A DNA stretch of 60,000 nt, from the NCBI RefSeq assembly GCF_029227915.1, contig NC_079880.1, positions 12,181,501 to 12,241,500 on the forward strand, written 5' to 3'. The notes beneath the pieces are model-generated. The model searched no databases. It saw only the letters and a list, made by a program, of their open reading frames with translations, and was not told the origin of the DNA. A program made the translations under genes and the position numbers. Source of the DNA: Hydractinia symbiolongicarpus (Eukaryota > Cnidaria > Hydrozoa > Anthoathecata > Hydractiniidae). Of the stretch, positions 25,501-37,699 are shown piece by piece (position 1 is the first letter of the stretch; each line of letters opens with the position of its first letter).

Positions 25501-28500
25501 ATATACCGGAAAATACGGTAGTACAAAAATACCCCGTTTACTTATTTTCTCAAATTGCTTAGTAAATTAAAATACTTTTAAATATTTTTTTATTTTAGGA
25601 TCCTCAAAATAATAATTCAAATTTAGAACATAAACTAATACTGATGAAGCAGTCAAAGGACGAATTGTATGTCCATTGGAAGGACGTCATATCAAAGAGG
25701 GATGAAATCCAAAAAAAATATGATTCTTTGGACAGACAGTTCACAGCACTCGTAAAAGTACACTTATATTCAAGATTTTTTAATTCTTCCCTACTTGTGC
25801 TAAAAGCATATGTTCTGTTAAGGTCTAATTATGTTTCCAAAAAATTGCAATCCCTGGCAGATTTTGACATTTTCAAAATGTAGAAAAAATCCGAACTATG
25901 TACATAATTAAAACCCACATTTACAAATTTAAAAGGTTTTTAATAAAATAGAAATTCATGCTAGAAAAAAAATATTTGTCGTTAATGTTAATAACTAGCC
26001 AATTTTCCCATTTTACTTCTTTCTACTTTATTTATATACCACCGGTGATTAAACTTAATACCGTAACACCAATTTTTGCATACCGGATTATTCAAACTTC
26101 CGGCTCTTTGCACTCTTTATAGGGGATTTGATTTCGTCTTTTTTTTTTTTTATTTGAACTTTGCGAATTTTTGACTTTTTATGTTGAACTTTAAAAAATC
26201 TGAAATATAAGAATATATTTTTTTAAAAATATATTTTTTTTCTAATAAATAACACTATTTACACAAAAAATTTTTCACTTTTCCATCAATTATAAATTAC
26301 TACTCCTAGTTTTTGCAGTACAAAAGAATATTTTTTTTTAGTACAACAGAATAGTTTTTTTTTAGTACAACAGAATAGTTTTTTTAGTACAACAGAATAG
26401 TTTTGTTACCAAGTTACAAAATACACAACTAGTGCTTTTCAGTTTAATCAACCCTCCTAACTAAAAAATTTATTTTTTCAAACTATTTTGTCAAATCTGA
26501 GAGTGTTTGAAAAAAATCAGGGTTCATTTTGTATTTTTTTTTTTTAGGAAAAAGACCAACAAAAAGAAAGTTTTACACCAAACGGTGTTGACTCTCCCAC
26601 GGTGTGTGATTTAAAAAGCTAGTTATATTTATTTGGATTCGTCTTCAGGACTTTCGGACTCATTTTTGTTGTTGTTTTAAGACTGTTTTCTTTGTTATTA
26701 AAGATTTGAGCCGTGCGAAAACTTTATTGGAACTGAGGCGCACTTTTTAGTAAATGATAAATCGAAGCGAAACAATTTATAGTTATAAGCCCGTGGAAAA
26801 ACATGCCTGAATTCGACTGTCGCTACTCACTACCATGTTTAGCTCAAAATGAATAGTTGCTTTGACCATCCAACCAAATTACTTCACCCAGGCTACGTGC
26901 AACCAGTTTTAACAGCTAAATAGGAGTATTGGCATTAAGACTAGTCGTTAACCAATGAAAAATAACATTCAGCGTGTTTCCTGGAATGCTAGTAGACATA
27001 AAATGGAACAGTTTTGTCAAATAATTTATGTAAACGATTTTGCTTATTTTTAGCCTGTTTATGAAGACGATGTTATTGTTTCCTTAAAAAAGGTACGTGT
27101 GCAGAGTTTGTAATGACGGTTGAGAATCGTTATTTTGAATATTTGATAAGAATTTCTGTCTTTTCGAACTCTACTAGCTGGTAGCCTTATGGTAGAGCGT
27201 TCGCTTCCAGTGCGGGGGTTCTTGGCTGAGTCATGCCAGAGACTATAAAAGCGTGAATCTATCCTTTCTGCTTAGAGCTCAGCATGAGAATAGGATAGGA
27301 TATCTTAAGCGGTTGTCCCGTTGAGCGATTGCTTGTGCTTGCACGACTTTCGTAGCTTAAATATGGGAGCTTTAAACGCACTAGGGCCCCCTTTGCAATA
27401 ACAATAAATTTGTCTTAGCTACATCAAGCTCGACTCTACAAAAATTTTTTTGTAAAAAACTTTCGAAGGAAGAAAATTTTATTTGTTTTTGACAAAATTT
27501 GTTTTAAGTTTTCCTGGAAGCTTCTTTAGAATAATAACTCTGAATTTAATATATTGTTTTCTTCGTATAAAAAGGATCGTTACACATAAACAGAATTTTA
27601 GAAGTGATAGCCAACAAACACGTGCGCATACATAAGGCATAATGTGTGCATGCGCAAAAATAAACATGACGTAATTCAACAGTTCCTTTACTAATTTTCT
27701 TTATGTGTTTAGAAGGATTCTAATGGAAGATTTGGCGTGAAGTTTGGCATCAAAAACGGTCCGCCATTTCTGAACGAATCTAACATAGTGATACTCAATG
27801 TGGACGAAAAATTGGTTGGATCGCAATTGTAAGTCGATATTTAGCTAGACGTTTGTGTGTTAAGGAAAATAACATGGATTTAACCAGTGGTGTCATATTT
27901 ACACAGTTTAAAAAATATAATTTATGTGCATGTAAATGAGCTGAACAAAGTCTGCCTTTTATATACGAATTCCAACGCAAAAGGTAAACTTAATGATCTA
28001 ACCTTTGTTCTTATTTTATGAACATTTTCGTTTTTTTGAGGGGGTCTGAAACAGTGAAAAGCAAAATTAACAGATACTCTTACAGTTACTCTTACAGTAT
28101 TTTTGTAATTTAGATAATTTAACTTCTTTTTAGAATGCCTGAAGACCTTGTGATTGAAATAAATGGACAAAATACCCAAAATAGTAAAATGGATTTTGTT
28201 CGTATGTGCTGTGGCTTGAGAACAGACGAGCTTGCTCTAAAGATCAGACATCCCAAATGCACAATGGAAACGTATGAAATGGAAGGGAATCGAGAACTCT
28301 TTGAAGACTGGGGTGTGTCATTGGGAATCTTTTTAAAAGAAGTTAAAATAAATTCGTATGCTTCTCATTACGTTAAGTTACGAGAATTAGATGAAATCAT
28401 AGAGGTAAGTTGGTGTAACACAATGAATGATAGCTCAGTTGTGCGCTCGATTCATGACTTAGAGGTCATGAGTTCTATGCCATAAGGCCGTTGTTTAGTT

Positions 28501-31500
28501 GGGCAGCAATTGTTTAGGCTTTTGAAGCTCAAAGGGAAGTTTTAAACCCTCCAAAACCCCTTCTGTTCCATCCTTAAAACAATTGACTGGGTGGATAGCT
28601 GGACATTAGTGAGGCTAACGACATATTGTATAAATCTATATTACAAGCAAAGTATTAATGCCCAGGTTGATTGATGTAAAGTTGTTGACATTACCACGTA
28701 AATATCCTGTGCAACAACATGAGGACATATACGTGTTTTACGTAAATTATAGTATCGTGAATTACCAACTCCTTAAAAAATAATTTTAAATAAAGAAATA
28801 TTTTATTTGTCGCTGTCGGCGTAACACTTGCGCCACACTAAAAAATCGGATTTGCATACAGAGTAAGTCAATGTGAACACACTGAAAATTCTTACATTCA
28901 GCCAAAAATGAAAACTTGTATTTTTTAGTAAGGCTAGACAAAACCACCACTATATAATTGTTCTACGGCTTTAGCCGGTAAAACTTTAAAATGGGTTTTT
29001 TTGTCGCCGTTTTTACTATCGAGAATAGTGAGGCACAGTAGGGTATCAGTCTAGTGTGGCAGGACGTAAATTAGCTATTAGTTTTTGACTGTTAATAACA
29101 GAACTAGCCTGTTGAACGGTACAAAAGGTGCAAGAACCTATTAGTTTTACAAATAAATCATTCATTTTGAAGTTTCGCCAGTGTCACAAAGCTACAACGG
29201 TCGTTCGTTATCTTTTTTTGTATAATCTAAAATTTTAGGTGAATTCGCCATTCACAACTTGTTCCGTGAAAATCCCCCTTAACCCTCTTCTAGGTAAACA
29301 GACACGACATTAATACTTTGAAACTACCAGACATAATGCGCAAAATGAGAAAACCAGTCCGTTTAAAAGTGCGAAGAGATATCACAAAAACACAACATGG
29401 TGGTACTAACACGTTCTCTACACCACCGTCTGTAACGTCAGGCGAAGACCAAGGAAGCAACAGCGAAATCTTCAAATATCCAGAGAGCATCCAAATTGAT
29501 TCTAGTATGGCTATACCTCCAAGACCTGTTCTTGAGCCACCGACTATGTAAGAATATTTTTTGTCTTGTTTTCTTTACTGTTACACTTTTAGAAGAAGAA
29601 AAAGATGTTTCAGGTTTCTTGTTGAAAGGTATGCGGTTTGTTCTTTGGTTGACAAGAATATGTTTTTTAGACCTCGAGAAGGAGTTGTTGAAGTCGAGAT
29701 TGAGAAAAGATCGTTCGAATTCATTGGATGGCATTTTATTGGTGGTAATAAAGTTGGTATTTTTATCAAAGCTGTGGACCCTTGGTCCCCTGCTGAAAAG
29801 GCTGGTATCAGGGTTGGATGGAGGCTGTTGGCTGTATGTTTGCATTTATTTTTTGCTTTTAGTGCATCATGTTTTGCGACTTTTACGTGTTGACTTCACA
29901 TTTTTTCTACTTTCAGCTAAACGGATACAGTGTTGAGAATGTGGCATTCTCTTTTGCAATGGACTTAATCAACTCATTTCGAGACAAAAGTCCTATCAAA
30001 GCGACTCTGCAAGAATTTAGTGGTAAGTGGCTTTTACAAGAAAAATTTATTTCAAGAATTTATACGGGTAGGTATCCATACTTCAACGGGTTGTGCTTTT
30101 ACCATTATTAGGTTATATTTACGTTTTATGAATCATGCGTTATAAATTCGTATATTTACGAAAAAAGTATCTTTCATTTCCTTTAAAATTTTGTTTTTTA
30201 AAAAACATTACTCCAAAAGCATTGCGTAATATTAAGGATATTAACAAGAAAACTTAGGTTCAAAGGCTGTTAAAGGCCTTTCCCTTTAGGATCAGAGTTT
30301 ATTGGTGGTCGGCCGACCAATTAATGTTTTGTGTTAGGAGCATTGTTTGCTATTCTTATTGCTATATTTCTAATCTGTTATTCCCTTCCTTTTTATAGAG
30401 GATGAATATCGCAGATTTTTGGAAAGCAAACCATACGATACCTTTTATGTAAAGTTAGCTAACTATCTTTCTTACCTTTTTTTATTATTTTATTATTTTA
30501 TTATTTTTATTGTTTACTGATTGCAACATATACATGCGTTAAAGATTTAAATTTAAATAACAACCCCTGGAGATAAATTAGTGGAACAGAGAGCGGGCCA
30601 CAAGTAACTCGGAAAGCCGTTTCTCGCTCATTAACACGCACGCTGAATTTTCTAAAGCCCACGCAGCCAGCTTAGGACCTTGGATTTTGTTTATTTGATT
30701 AGATCTAAACTTTGATAAGTTACTAATTTTTGCTGACGTCAACACGTCCGAAAGTCCCAATTTTCACGGGCCTTTCGGAACCGCTTAGTGGGTTAATTTG
30801 CAATGGGGACATTTTTTAAGGTGTAGTTAGCTGTTTACTTAAATACATTCCCACTAAAATGAAACTTTTACACCCCAGCTTCAGAGTACTGGCGAAATGA
30901 AAAGTAGTCAGAAAATGTCATTTCTGCAAATATTATGTCCAAGGTTGCAGATTTTTAAATGAAAATCTGCAACCCTGACCTCTTCGGTCTGTGAGAACCT
31001 TAATTTTGTCAACCAAATTAAAGAATTTTGATCGCTAGATTTCTATTGATGTAGATACATCTCTAACGTTATAAGGCTAATGCCACGACATAAAAGTTGG
31101 GTGGGGAATAGACTGCAACCATAGCAGTCTTTTTTATGCAATTCTCTAGTCATGTAATGCAGATACGTCCTTATTAATAGTACAGAACTAGTTGGTGTCC
31201 CATGAAAAAATTCACGGGTTCGCCGGTCCTTTTTATGCCGCATTTCGTGCGTCTCGCTACTTGCGCTACCATTTTGCATGACAGACAGACAAACGCATAC
31301 GGGGATTATAATATAGGCTAGTCGTTAGCCCGTGGAAAAATCCACGTTGTCGCCCGTCCTTTAAAATTTACCCGTCGCAACAAAGTGGACAAAAATATAT
31401 CGCATTTGGTATTGGTGCGCATTTTAAATATTTTGTGTTTTCGTTACGGGACGCGGCTTTTGACGGCTATTATTAAAGAGATTGGGTTTTTCGAGCAATA

Positions 31501-32825
31501 GTATGCGTTAAAATTGCTATTTTTGTACATAGAGCTTTAGAAAATCATTCGTCTTCCGGTGATTTGTCTTTCAAAAAGAACGAGGTATTGTGCATCATAG
31601 ATTCATCTGTCGTCAAAAATGAACAACGAAAGTGGAATGCTAAGAAACAAAGTAACGGTACCGAACAAACTGGCCTCGTTCCAACTCAAGCTTCAAGGTA
31701 ATATTTTCTCAGCTTTGTAAAATATTTAACTTACTTAAATCACTGTCCAACAAGATAATAGCCACGTAGGGATCGAAACCGCGACCTCTTGGACATAAGT
31801 CGAACGCTCTACTGACTGAGCTACCGAACCCAATTCATCCCCAGTCTATTTAATAAATTAACTTATCTCTAGTTTCAATACAGAACATATTTACGAAGAA
31901 ATCAGTTCGACTAAAAGCATCAAAACTAAAAAGAGAAGAGGTTAGTTGTTTACATATCAACGAGAAAGTATGTTTCTAATTATTTTAAAATTACGGGTTC
32001 GCTGGATGTTGCTGAAAACAAAACTGCCCTGTAATGACCAATAAAAATCTTCAACAAAAAGACAAATAATATGCATTTCCAGTACTAAAATTGCTGTCTA
32101 CTTTCATCAAGAAAAAGGATTATGAACTGTGAATTTGTGCGATTTTCTCCTTATTAACCAATAATTGTCAAATTAAACGGCGATAGCCAAAAAATAGAAT
32201 TCAGTCTTACTCTCGTACCTAATCCATTTTCCCAATTTAATTTAAGTGGTAATCCGTCCATGCTATCAACCTGGGGAGAGCTAGAAATAGACCTGAAGTT
32301 TTTTGAGGTCCATCTGTACTGGTCTGTTAACACAACGACTCTTTACGTTGGAATAGCACACCCGTAGAAGATCTATACGTAATTAATAATGCTAAAAATG
32401 AAACGATATCCTTATTACAAGAAAGTATGGAGAATTAATGTAATCGTCAAAAAAAATTGAACAGTAATAAAATACAAACGTAACACACACAACTGAAAAC
32501 AAATATGTGAACATTCAACGTTGCAATTTTAAGCAAATTTTTTGTAGCAGAGTGTAACAAAACCTCATTAAAATACTCAGTTGGTGGAACATCTCTTTAA
32601 AAGCACAAAATGGTGAAAATTGCTTTGGATGCTTGGCTTACCTAAATTCAATTTCTTTCTCCTACTTTTCTACATATTTATTTATTTTTCTACAAAACAA
32701 CAGACCTCGTTAACACGACCTTTCAGAAAGAAGACATGTTATTATTTTTTCTGCATTTAGATTACTACTACATTAATGACGATGTTGACGTGAAACCTCA
32801 AGTCGATAAGGGCTTACCGTTTTGA
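22564..32825 (+). CDS. Coiled-coil, triple-PDZ, SH3 scaffold protein (MAGUK-like, no GK domain)
   Basis: Fifteen coding exons join without a phase conflict: 22564-22615, 23050-23082, 23992-24296, 25599-25757, 26548-26601, 27054-27092, 27713-27828, 28134-28404, 29294-29547, 29671-29833, 29917-30022, 30399-30453, 31533-31697, 31873-31940, 32761-32825. They give 1905 nt, 634 residues and TGA. The ATG at 22564 follows an in-frame TAA; a second ATG is at 22588. Residues ~35-185 are charged and coiled-coil-like. PDZ1 is ~203-297 (RFGVKFGIKNG loop, DLVIEINGQ). PDZ2 is ~308-375 (WGVSLGIF, ELDEIIEVN) and short. PDZ3 is ~432-518 (FIGWHFIGG, GIRVGWRLLALNG). SH3 is ~531-590 (YVKALENHSSSGDLSFKK, GLVPTQAS). 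A basic hook-like tail follows with IYEEI and YYYI tyrosines. The order PDZ-SH3-hook is that of DLG5, ZO and CARMA proteins, which act as membrane-junction or signalling scaffolds. A guanylate kinase domain would normally follow; the frame stops instead. Exon 3 could alternatively read through to TAA 24405-24407. Confidence 0.85.
24456..24478 (+). repeat. Poly-T tract
   Basis: About 23 consecutive T residues in intron 3 of the scaffold gene. It could be the poly-A tail of a minus-strand retroposed element or a simple repeat. Confidence 0.8.
24727..25322. repeat. Long inverted repeat (fold-back) in scaffold-gene intron 3
   Basis: The left arm (about 24727-24850) and the reverse complement of the right arm (about 25200-25322) match closely. 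The outermost ~34 bases, from GAATCTTTTGCGCGTTG to TTTATTTGTA, are identical. Later blocks AACAACCTTACACA and AATCAGACATTA also agree. Each arm itself holds a small hairpin, ACCAAGGAGGT...ACCTCATTGGT on the left and ACCAAGGAGGT...ACTTCTTGGGT on the right. The spacer is about 350 bases. The intron transcript could form a long duplex. Confidence 0.75.
26319..26405 (+). repeat. 25-bp tandem repeat in scaffold-gene intron 4
   Basis: AGTACAACAGAATAGTTTTTTT-type units occur about four times in a row with varying T-run length. Confidence 0.8.
27172..27410 (+). repeat. tRNA-derived SINE in scaffold-gene intron 6
   Basis: It starts with the A-box-like GTAGCCTTATGGTAGAGCG and a T-arm-like GCGGGGGTTCTTGGCTGAG. 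A ~180-base body follows, ending GGGCCCCCTTTGCAATAACAATAA. It is not a foldable tRNA. Confidence 0.65.
28421..28645 (+). repeat. tRNA-derived SINE next to a splice donor
   Basis: A-box-like TAGCTCAGTTGTGCG at 28431 and B-box-like GGTCATGAGTTCTATGCC at 28463, then a body ending near GTGAGGCTAACGACATATTG, a motif shared with the SINE at 10998. It starts about 16 bases downstream of the exon 8 donor (28405) of the scaffold gene. Confidence 0.65.
29593..29628 (+). CDS. Possible optional 36-nt microexon of the scaffold gene
   Basis: TTTTAG precedes and GTATGC follows a 36-base stretch encoding about 12 residues rich in R and K. Because 36 is divisible by three and the phases match (2 and 2), including or skipping it keeps the frame before PDZ3. 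If used, the following intron would be only 42 nt, so I left it out of the main model. Confidence 0.25.
31188..31369 (+). mobile_element. Mobile repeat family R1, copy 2 plus abutting partial copy 3
   Basis: Copy 2 (31188-31316) runs from CTAGTTGGTGTCCCATG through CACGGGTTCGCCGGTCC, GTGCGTCTCGCTACTTGCG and CATTTTGCATGACAGACAGAC to TTATAATATAG. A second 5' part starts at once (GCTAGTCGTTAGCCCGTGG, to about 31369). Both lie in intron 12 of the scaffold gene. The rest of that intron (30454-31187) has a GC-richer block at 30590-30790 of unknown origin. Confidence 0.75.
31757..31832 (-). repeat. tRNA-like SINE head or tRNA pseudogene
   Basis: On the minus strand it reads GGTAGCTCAGTCAGTAGAGCG ... 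GGTCGCGGTTTCGATCCC, excellent A and B boxes. The acceptor ends do not pair and the T-stem has a mismatch, so it is not a working tRNA. It sits inside the 175-base intron 13 of the scaffold gene. Confidence 0.6.
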
Positions 32826-32829
32826 ACAC

Positions 32830-35800
32830 AGTCTAGCTCACGCGACGATAGAAAGATAGAGCGGTCACGCCCGTTTATGTAGAAGTCGTAACACGATCCC
32901 TCACCAATAGCGACATGGAATGTTTTGATCGTCATAATGTTGTTGCGTCGTTATTGACGTAAACAATAGAGATTCATTTCTTTATTTCTACCTTCATGTG
33001 CAAGAAGGAAGAAAGAACAAGCAATAACATAATACACCACAGATACATTTTGCTAAAATGGCACGAAACAAAATACAGCGACACACGAGTATAACTTGCG
33101 CTTATGTTCATTTATACTTAAAAAAAAGGATTTTTTAGTTGAAAATTAAATTATGTTGTAATAATTTTTTTCCATTTTTTATTAATAATCGACATCACGG
33201 GTTTATTAAGTTATCTTAATTCTTATAAACAAATGTCTGGTCAATGTAAATTGAATTATTTCAATTATTTCAGGCACGTTGCGAAGTTTTCTTTTTTAAA
33301 TTGTTACTTTAAACAAGCAATACATCCGAATCCTCTTGTTAGCCAGTCGTGGTATATTACTATAGCATTCACTTTGTTGTGTGGGCGAAGTTAAACAAAC
33401 CGTGTCATCTCGATGGTATATTTTGATGGATATCTGATGCATATATTTGTAAAATATTAATTTATATTTTAGAATTTTTTATTTTGTGGTTTCACTTTGT
33501 CACATGACATTTACGAAAGGATCTCCTTGATTTGTAATCTCGCTGAATTTACGTACTCTATTAGCAGCTTGTGCTGTACCCGATAAACTATTGCCATCGA
33601 TCATTGGACTAACATTGTGGTTGGTCTAGACCTCGAGCGATACTATGCCGTGAACCCTTGGGTAATCGGTTATGATTGTATTAATGCAAAATCCTATTAA
33701 ACTTAGCAGTAAACCGATCAAATTTTAGGGTTTTTTCATGCTAACCGATGTTTTGGACCAATTAGGTCATATAACTCAAGAATAAATGTTTTGTGGAAAA
33801 ACAACCTATATGTAGGCGAGGCGTATTTTAAACCTGTAAAAGTTCACTTGTCAATTCGAATTTAGGACTTTCGTTGTGAAAACATTGAAAGAAGTTTTTA
33901 AAATTACTGCAAACATTGCATTGCACTTATAAATTCGTGACAATTGATATTTTCTCCCAGTTGCGTAATAAGAGGTGGGCACAAAACTAGTCTTATATTC
34001 CAGAACAACAAACTGCATATTGACAACAGACTTGTGTCGTCACCAAACAAATCTTTGAACTTAAATATCCCCTTAACCGTTTAATAAAAAAAAAAACATT
34101 TTTACTCTTGCTCAAAAGAGACAATGGCAAAAAATATTATATTTTGACGGACCTTTATCAAAATGTGGGTGGATTTCTCCAAAGAATTTATATTAAAATA
34201 ACGCAAATGAAAATAACAAAAGCAAATGCACTATAAATATTATTACACATATTTAAAATCTTGGATTGTTATGATTGTATAAAGCTCACGTTGTTTTGTT
34301 ATGATCATAAAATTTCCTTTTTTTAACCCAATTTAGGTTGTTGCCTGCAAACACTTCTATTTATATAATCAAGTGCGCAATAATTGCACGCAGTTAAATC
34401 GAGGCTAAAGCTGCATAAACAAACCATATAGCTGACGAGTACCTACCGAAGAAGGCAAACAAGTCTCTAGGTTGTGAATGTGCTGTTCATAGCTGCTCAA
34501 ATCGTAAATATAAATCGAGAAAAACAGTGAAAAAATACTTCGTTTTTTCAAAGACCTTTTGTTTCTTATAAGATGTTGGTTATAAAATATTTGCGTATTT
34601 TTCGATGGAATTAATTTTCGCAAAAGAAAAAAAAGAAAACAACTATTGATAAAATTTTTTAGGGGGAATCAAGCGCAAGAGTGAAAAATAATACGAAATT
34701 TTGGTTCTTTTTAGTGTAGTATATAGTCGACTCCAAATTCAAAATTAAAAACTTAAAATACAAAAACACGAAATACAAACTGGCAACATAAATTAACATA
34801 ATTAGTATAATTTATACTAAATAAAACAAGAGGGTGTGTGACTGCAATTGATAAGATTAAAAGGGCTACAGAACAGCTCAAGTAAGATATCGTCATTAAT
34901 GATAATCTCCATCCTCGCACCTTCTGAATAACAATGGGTAAAAACTCAAAAGAATGTACAAGAAGTTATACCCTTTTTATTGCAAGAATACAGACAACCT
35001 GTTCATAAGTACTGTATCTATATTATATTACCCGTATACGTCTGTCCGTCCGTCCGTCTGTCTGTCACGCAAAATGGTAGCTTAGCTGCGCAGGTAGCGA
35101 GACGCACGCAATGCGGTATAAAAAGGACTAGTTTGTTAAAAATGCTATACTTAATAGTTTTAAAATGATTTTAAAGTTATTATAGTTGCTTTAACTCATT
35201 TTATATGCAGTTATTTCGTATGTTTTTTTACAAAATTTATAAAGAAATAGCTAGCTAGCTAGGTCCAACTTTTTGAAAGTTTCTTTACCAAAAAATAATG
35301 ATTTAAAAGCAATTTGTTACTTGGGCGTCAATATGATATCCAAGATGATTTTGTTTTGGTCGTCATTGCTAATAAATTCCCCCTCTTTCATAAGTTGTTG
35401 GACTGTCGTGTAAGTCACTAAAGTCAAAAATCAATACGTACCGCCTTTAAAAAACAGATACTTTCGTTTAACTCAAACTTGAAACTGATAAATAAGTCAA
35501 TATGTCACGTGCTTTACCGTTTATAAGACGTGGCAGGGCGTGAGATTCCCCACATGCAATTAGCTTTCCAACACTAAATAGGAACTCTTTTTATTAAACT
35601 TCTTGTTTTGAGATATCGTAATTCACAAGCTGTGTTTAAATAAACTGTTTAAGAGGTGTAATACTGCAATCATTTTTTGTGAGAAGTATTATTTAATTGC
35701 TCGTAACCTTGGATAGCTCTTTGCTACTATAAGGTTCCACGAACACGGTTCCTTTAAAAGTTGTTTTTTTGTATCCGTCGTATATTGTATTTAAGAATAT

Positions 35801-36090
35801 TTACTAGATTATGAATATATATTTACGGACTGCAAATTTTTTATAAACACGGCTCAAACAGAGCTAGAATGACACACAAATCACTTAAAATTCTATTGTT
35901 GTTATATCCCTGTACCGACAATAATACAGGATAGTTCGTGAGCGTAGTAAATTAAGTATTTTAACAAGAAGGGTAGTTGATTTAGCTACTACAGTAGTCC
36001 ATAGTGTAAATTTCAAGTCATTGAATCGATTCGAGCAAGCAATGACTATGTTTCATAAAGCATCGAATCAGTCTAATGCATTGTGTTGTT
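32830..36090. other. Non-coding interval downstream of the scaffold gene
   Basis: I searched the plus strand for guanylate-kinase-like exons (P-loop and lid motifs) and saw none. The sequence is AT-rich with a poly-A run at about 34085-34097 and the R1 repeat copy at 35018. No other gene signal is visible. Confidence 0.55.
35018..35134 (-). mobile_element. Mobile repeat family R1, copy 4 (inverted)
   Basis: It starts CTATATTATATTACCCGTATACG and then has CTGTCCGTCCGTCCGTCTGTCTGTCACGC, AAAATGGTAGCTTAGCTGCG and GCGAGACGCACGCAATGCGG, ending near AAAAAGGACTAG. It is the reverse complement of the 37700 copy, with its far end shortened. Confidence 0.8.
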
Positions 36091-36311
36091 GAATCAAGAT
36101 AAGGCGAACAAAATTGAAATTTCGGATCTTATTGATTTTATGCATATCTTGTCAGCAGGATAATGGATGTAAAAATGATACAATTGATAAGACAGAATAA
36201 GATAAGGTGAAGAAAAGACGGCGCACATAGTTTTATGTTGTAGAGGAGGAAATAATGTAATTTCTTTGGAACATGTAGGGATAATAATAGTGTTGCTGTC
36301 ATTTGTTATGC

Positions 36312-36507
36312 GACAGAATACAGCATAAACTCGAAGGATAAGGTCAGATTTTGTGCCAGATGTTTTCTTCTTGTAAAGAAACAAAATCTTTCTTAGTTCA
36401 GGAACACGCAACGATCCTAAGCCTTCCAAACCATTAACTGTTTTAGTACGAGGTAATAGTGCTTGAAACTGATTCATATTGCACTCAATTGCAGCCAAAA
36501 ATAACAA
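36312..36507 (-). pseudogene. SAP-domain fragment, probably transposon-derived
   Basis: A minus-strand frame from 36507 encodes a SAP-like helix-turn-helix, residues ~29-65: LRVPELRKILFLYKKKTSGTK and then SDLILRVYAVF. The pattern is leucine-rich first helix, K/T-G-x-KxDL turn and second helix. SAP domains bind AT-rich DNA and are common in mobile-element proteins of cnidarians. Downstream the frame loses protein character (to 36094) and no flanking exons are evident, so I read it as a relic; a real exon cannot be excluded. Confidence 0.5.
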
Positions 36508-36983
36508 AAATGTATAAATTTGTTAAGTAATTTGTGCACTTTCCCGCTACAATTTCAAATGGTTCATAATAAACCTCATTTTCATGTTGCGCTTCGTAAG
36601 TCGATATCACTTTCATTGTTATATTGATTTGGAGATAATGGGTCATAATTATTTTTGGAATTCCGATATAAACTGTTTTGATGTGAAAAATTAATATGTG
36701 CTTGCCGTGAAGGAATCGAAGGCTCTTCATGCACTAATGATTTTGCATAAACAATTCGATAACGTCATTTTTGTTTATCAAATCACCTTCAAAAATTCTA
36801 TTTGATCTTCCTGTGAAAAAATGTTTCAGCATATTGAGCACGTGTATTAGCTAAAAACATTCCACATGGTATAATACAAAAGTGAGCACAGCATATTTTT
36901 GATCATACAATATGATCGTGTAATGCCGATTTAAGATGCCTGTGTTGAAGTACCCATCTTCTTCATGAGTTAAGTAGCCAGGA

Positions 36984-37085
36984 GATCCAGCGTAATTTTT
37001 CTTACCACCGGGAAATCGGAATAGTTAAGGTGAGAAAAATTACGCTGGGTCTTAAACGATTTTTCTGCGGCCAAAATCTGGCCGC
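36984..37085. repeat. 20-bp hairpin followed by a GC hairpin
   Basis: CCAGCGTAATTTTTCTTACC (36987-37006) pairs with GGTGAGAAAAATTACGCTGG (37029-37048), with one G-T type mismatch and a 22-base loop. Right after it, TGCGGCCA-AAATC-TGGCCGCG forms a second hairpin. The two look like one compact structured or fold-back element. Confidence 0.75.
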
Positions 37086-37264
37086 GCTTTTTGATTGGCT
37101 AATTCTATTGTTCTTTGCTCACGTGGCCATGTCGGGGAAAGCCCTTTTCATCCGAATATTCAAGCCAGTGGTTTCACTCGCCCTTACAAACATTAGTAAA
37201 CTATAAAGTTTTTTTGACAGTAAGATGTGGCCAAGCTTGGTAAACAACTCGCAGATCAATTAAA

Positions 37265-37345
37265 ATGGCCTCCGAAGCGATTAGTGACATGTCCAATTTA
37301 AACTCGGGGTTTCCGCTGAGTCATTCGTTTGCGTCTAAGCTTTAG
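37265..37345 (+). other. Short ORF in a GC-richer patch
   Basis: An ATG in good context (AAAATGGCC) opens a 26-codon frame, MASEAISDMSNLNSGF..., ending TAG. It may be the decayed 5' end of a gene or transposon ORF. No partner exon was found. Confidence 0.2.
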
Positions 37346-37699
37346 TTTGAGAGAAACTCATTCTATCAACTCGAAGAAGAAAGCTTAGTTAACTAGGCTA
37401 TGAGTTAAGGATATACGTCAAACCCTTTTTTTGATTTTTTTCTCAAAAAAAATATTTTTATGCCTTCGGGAAGCAAATGGTTCATAGAATATTTATTTGA
37501 AAAAAAAATGTATAAATTTATAATGCAAAAACAAAAAGGAAAGGAAAATTAACAAACATTTTTTTCAAACCTTCCTTGTTTAAAAATTGAAAAGAATTTA
37601 AATCTTGCACACATGAGCATGTTTTTTTCTAATACGCTGAAGAAATGACGGTATTTTCTGAAGTTGATGGTTTGAACATTTCAAAATGATTATATACTC

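Noticed and set aside
29438-29845. 135-residue minus-strand frame
   Set aside because: Antisense shadow of the scaffold-gene exons 9 and 10.
31757-31832. Functional tRNA gene
   Set aside because: The A and B boxes are good but the acceptor and T stems do not pair properly; it is better read as a SINE head or pseudogene. The same applies to 50845-50915.
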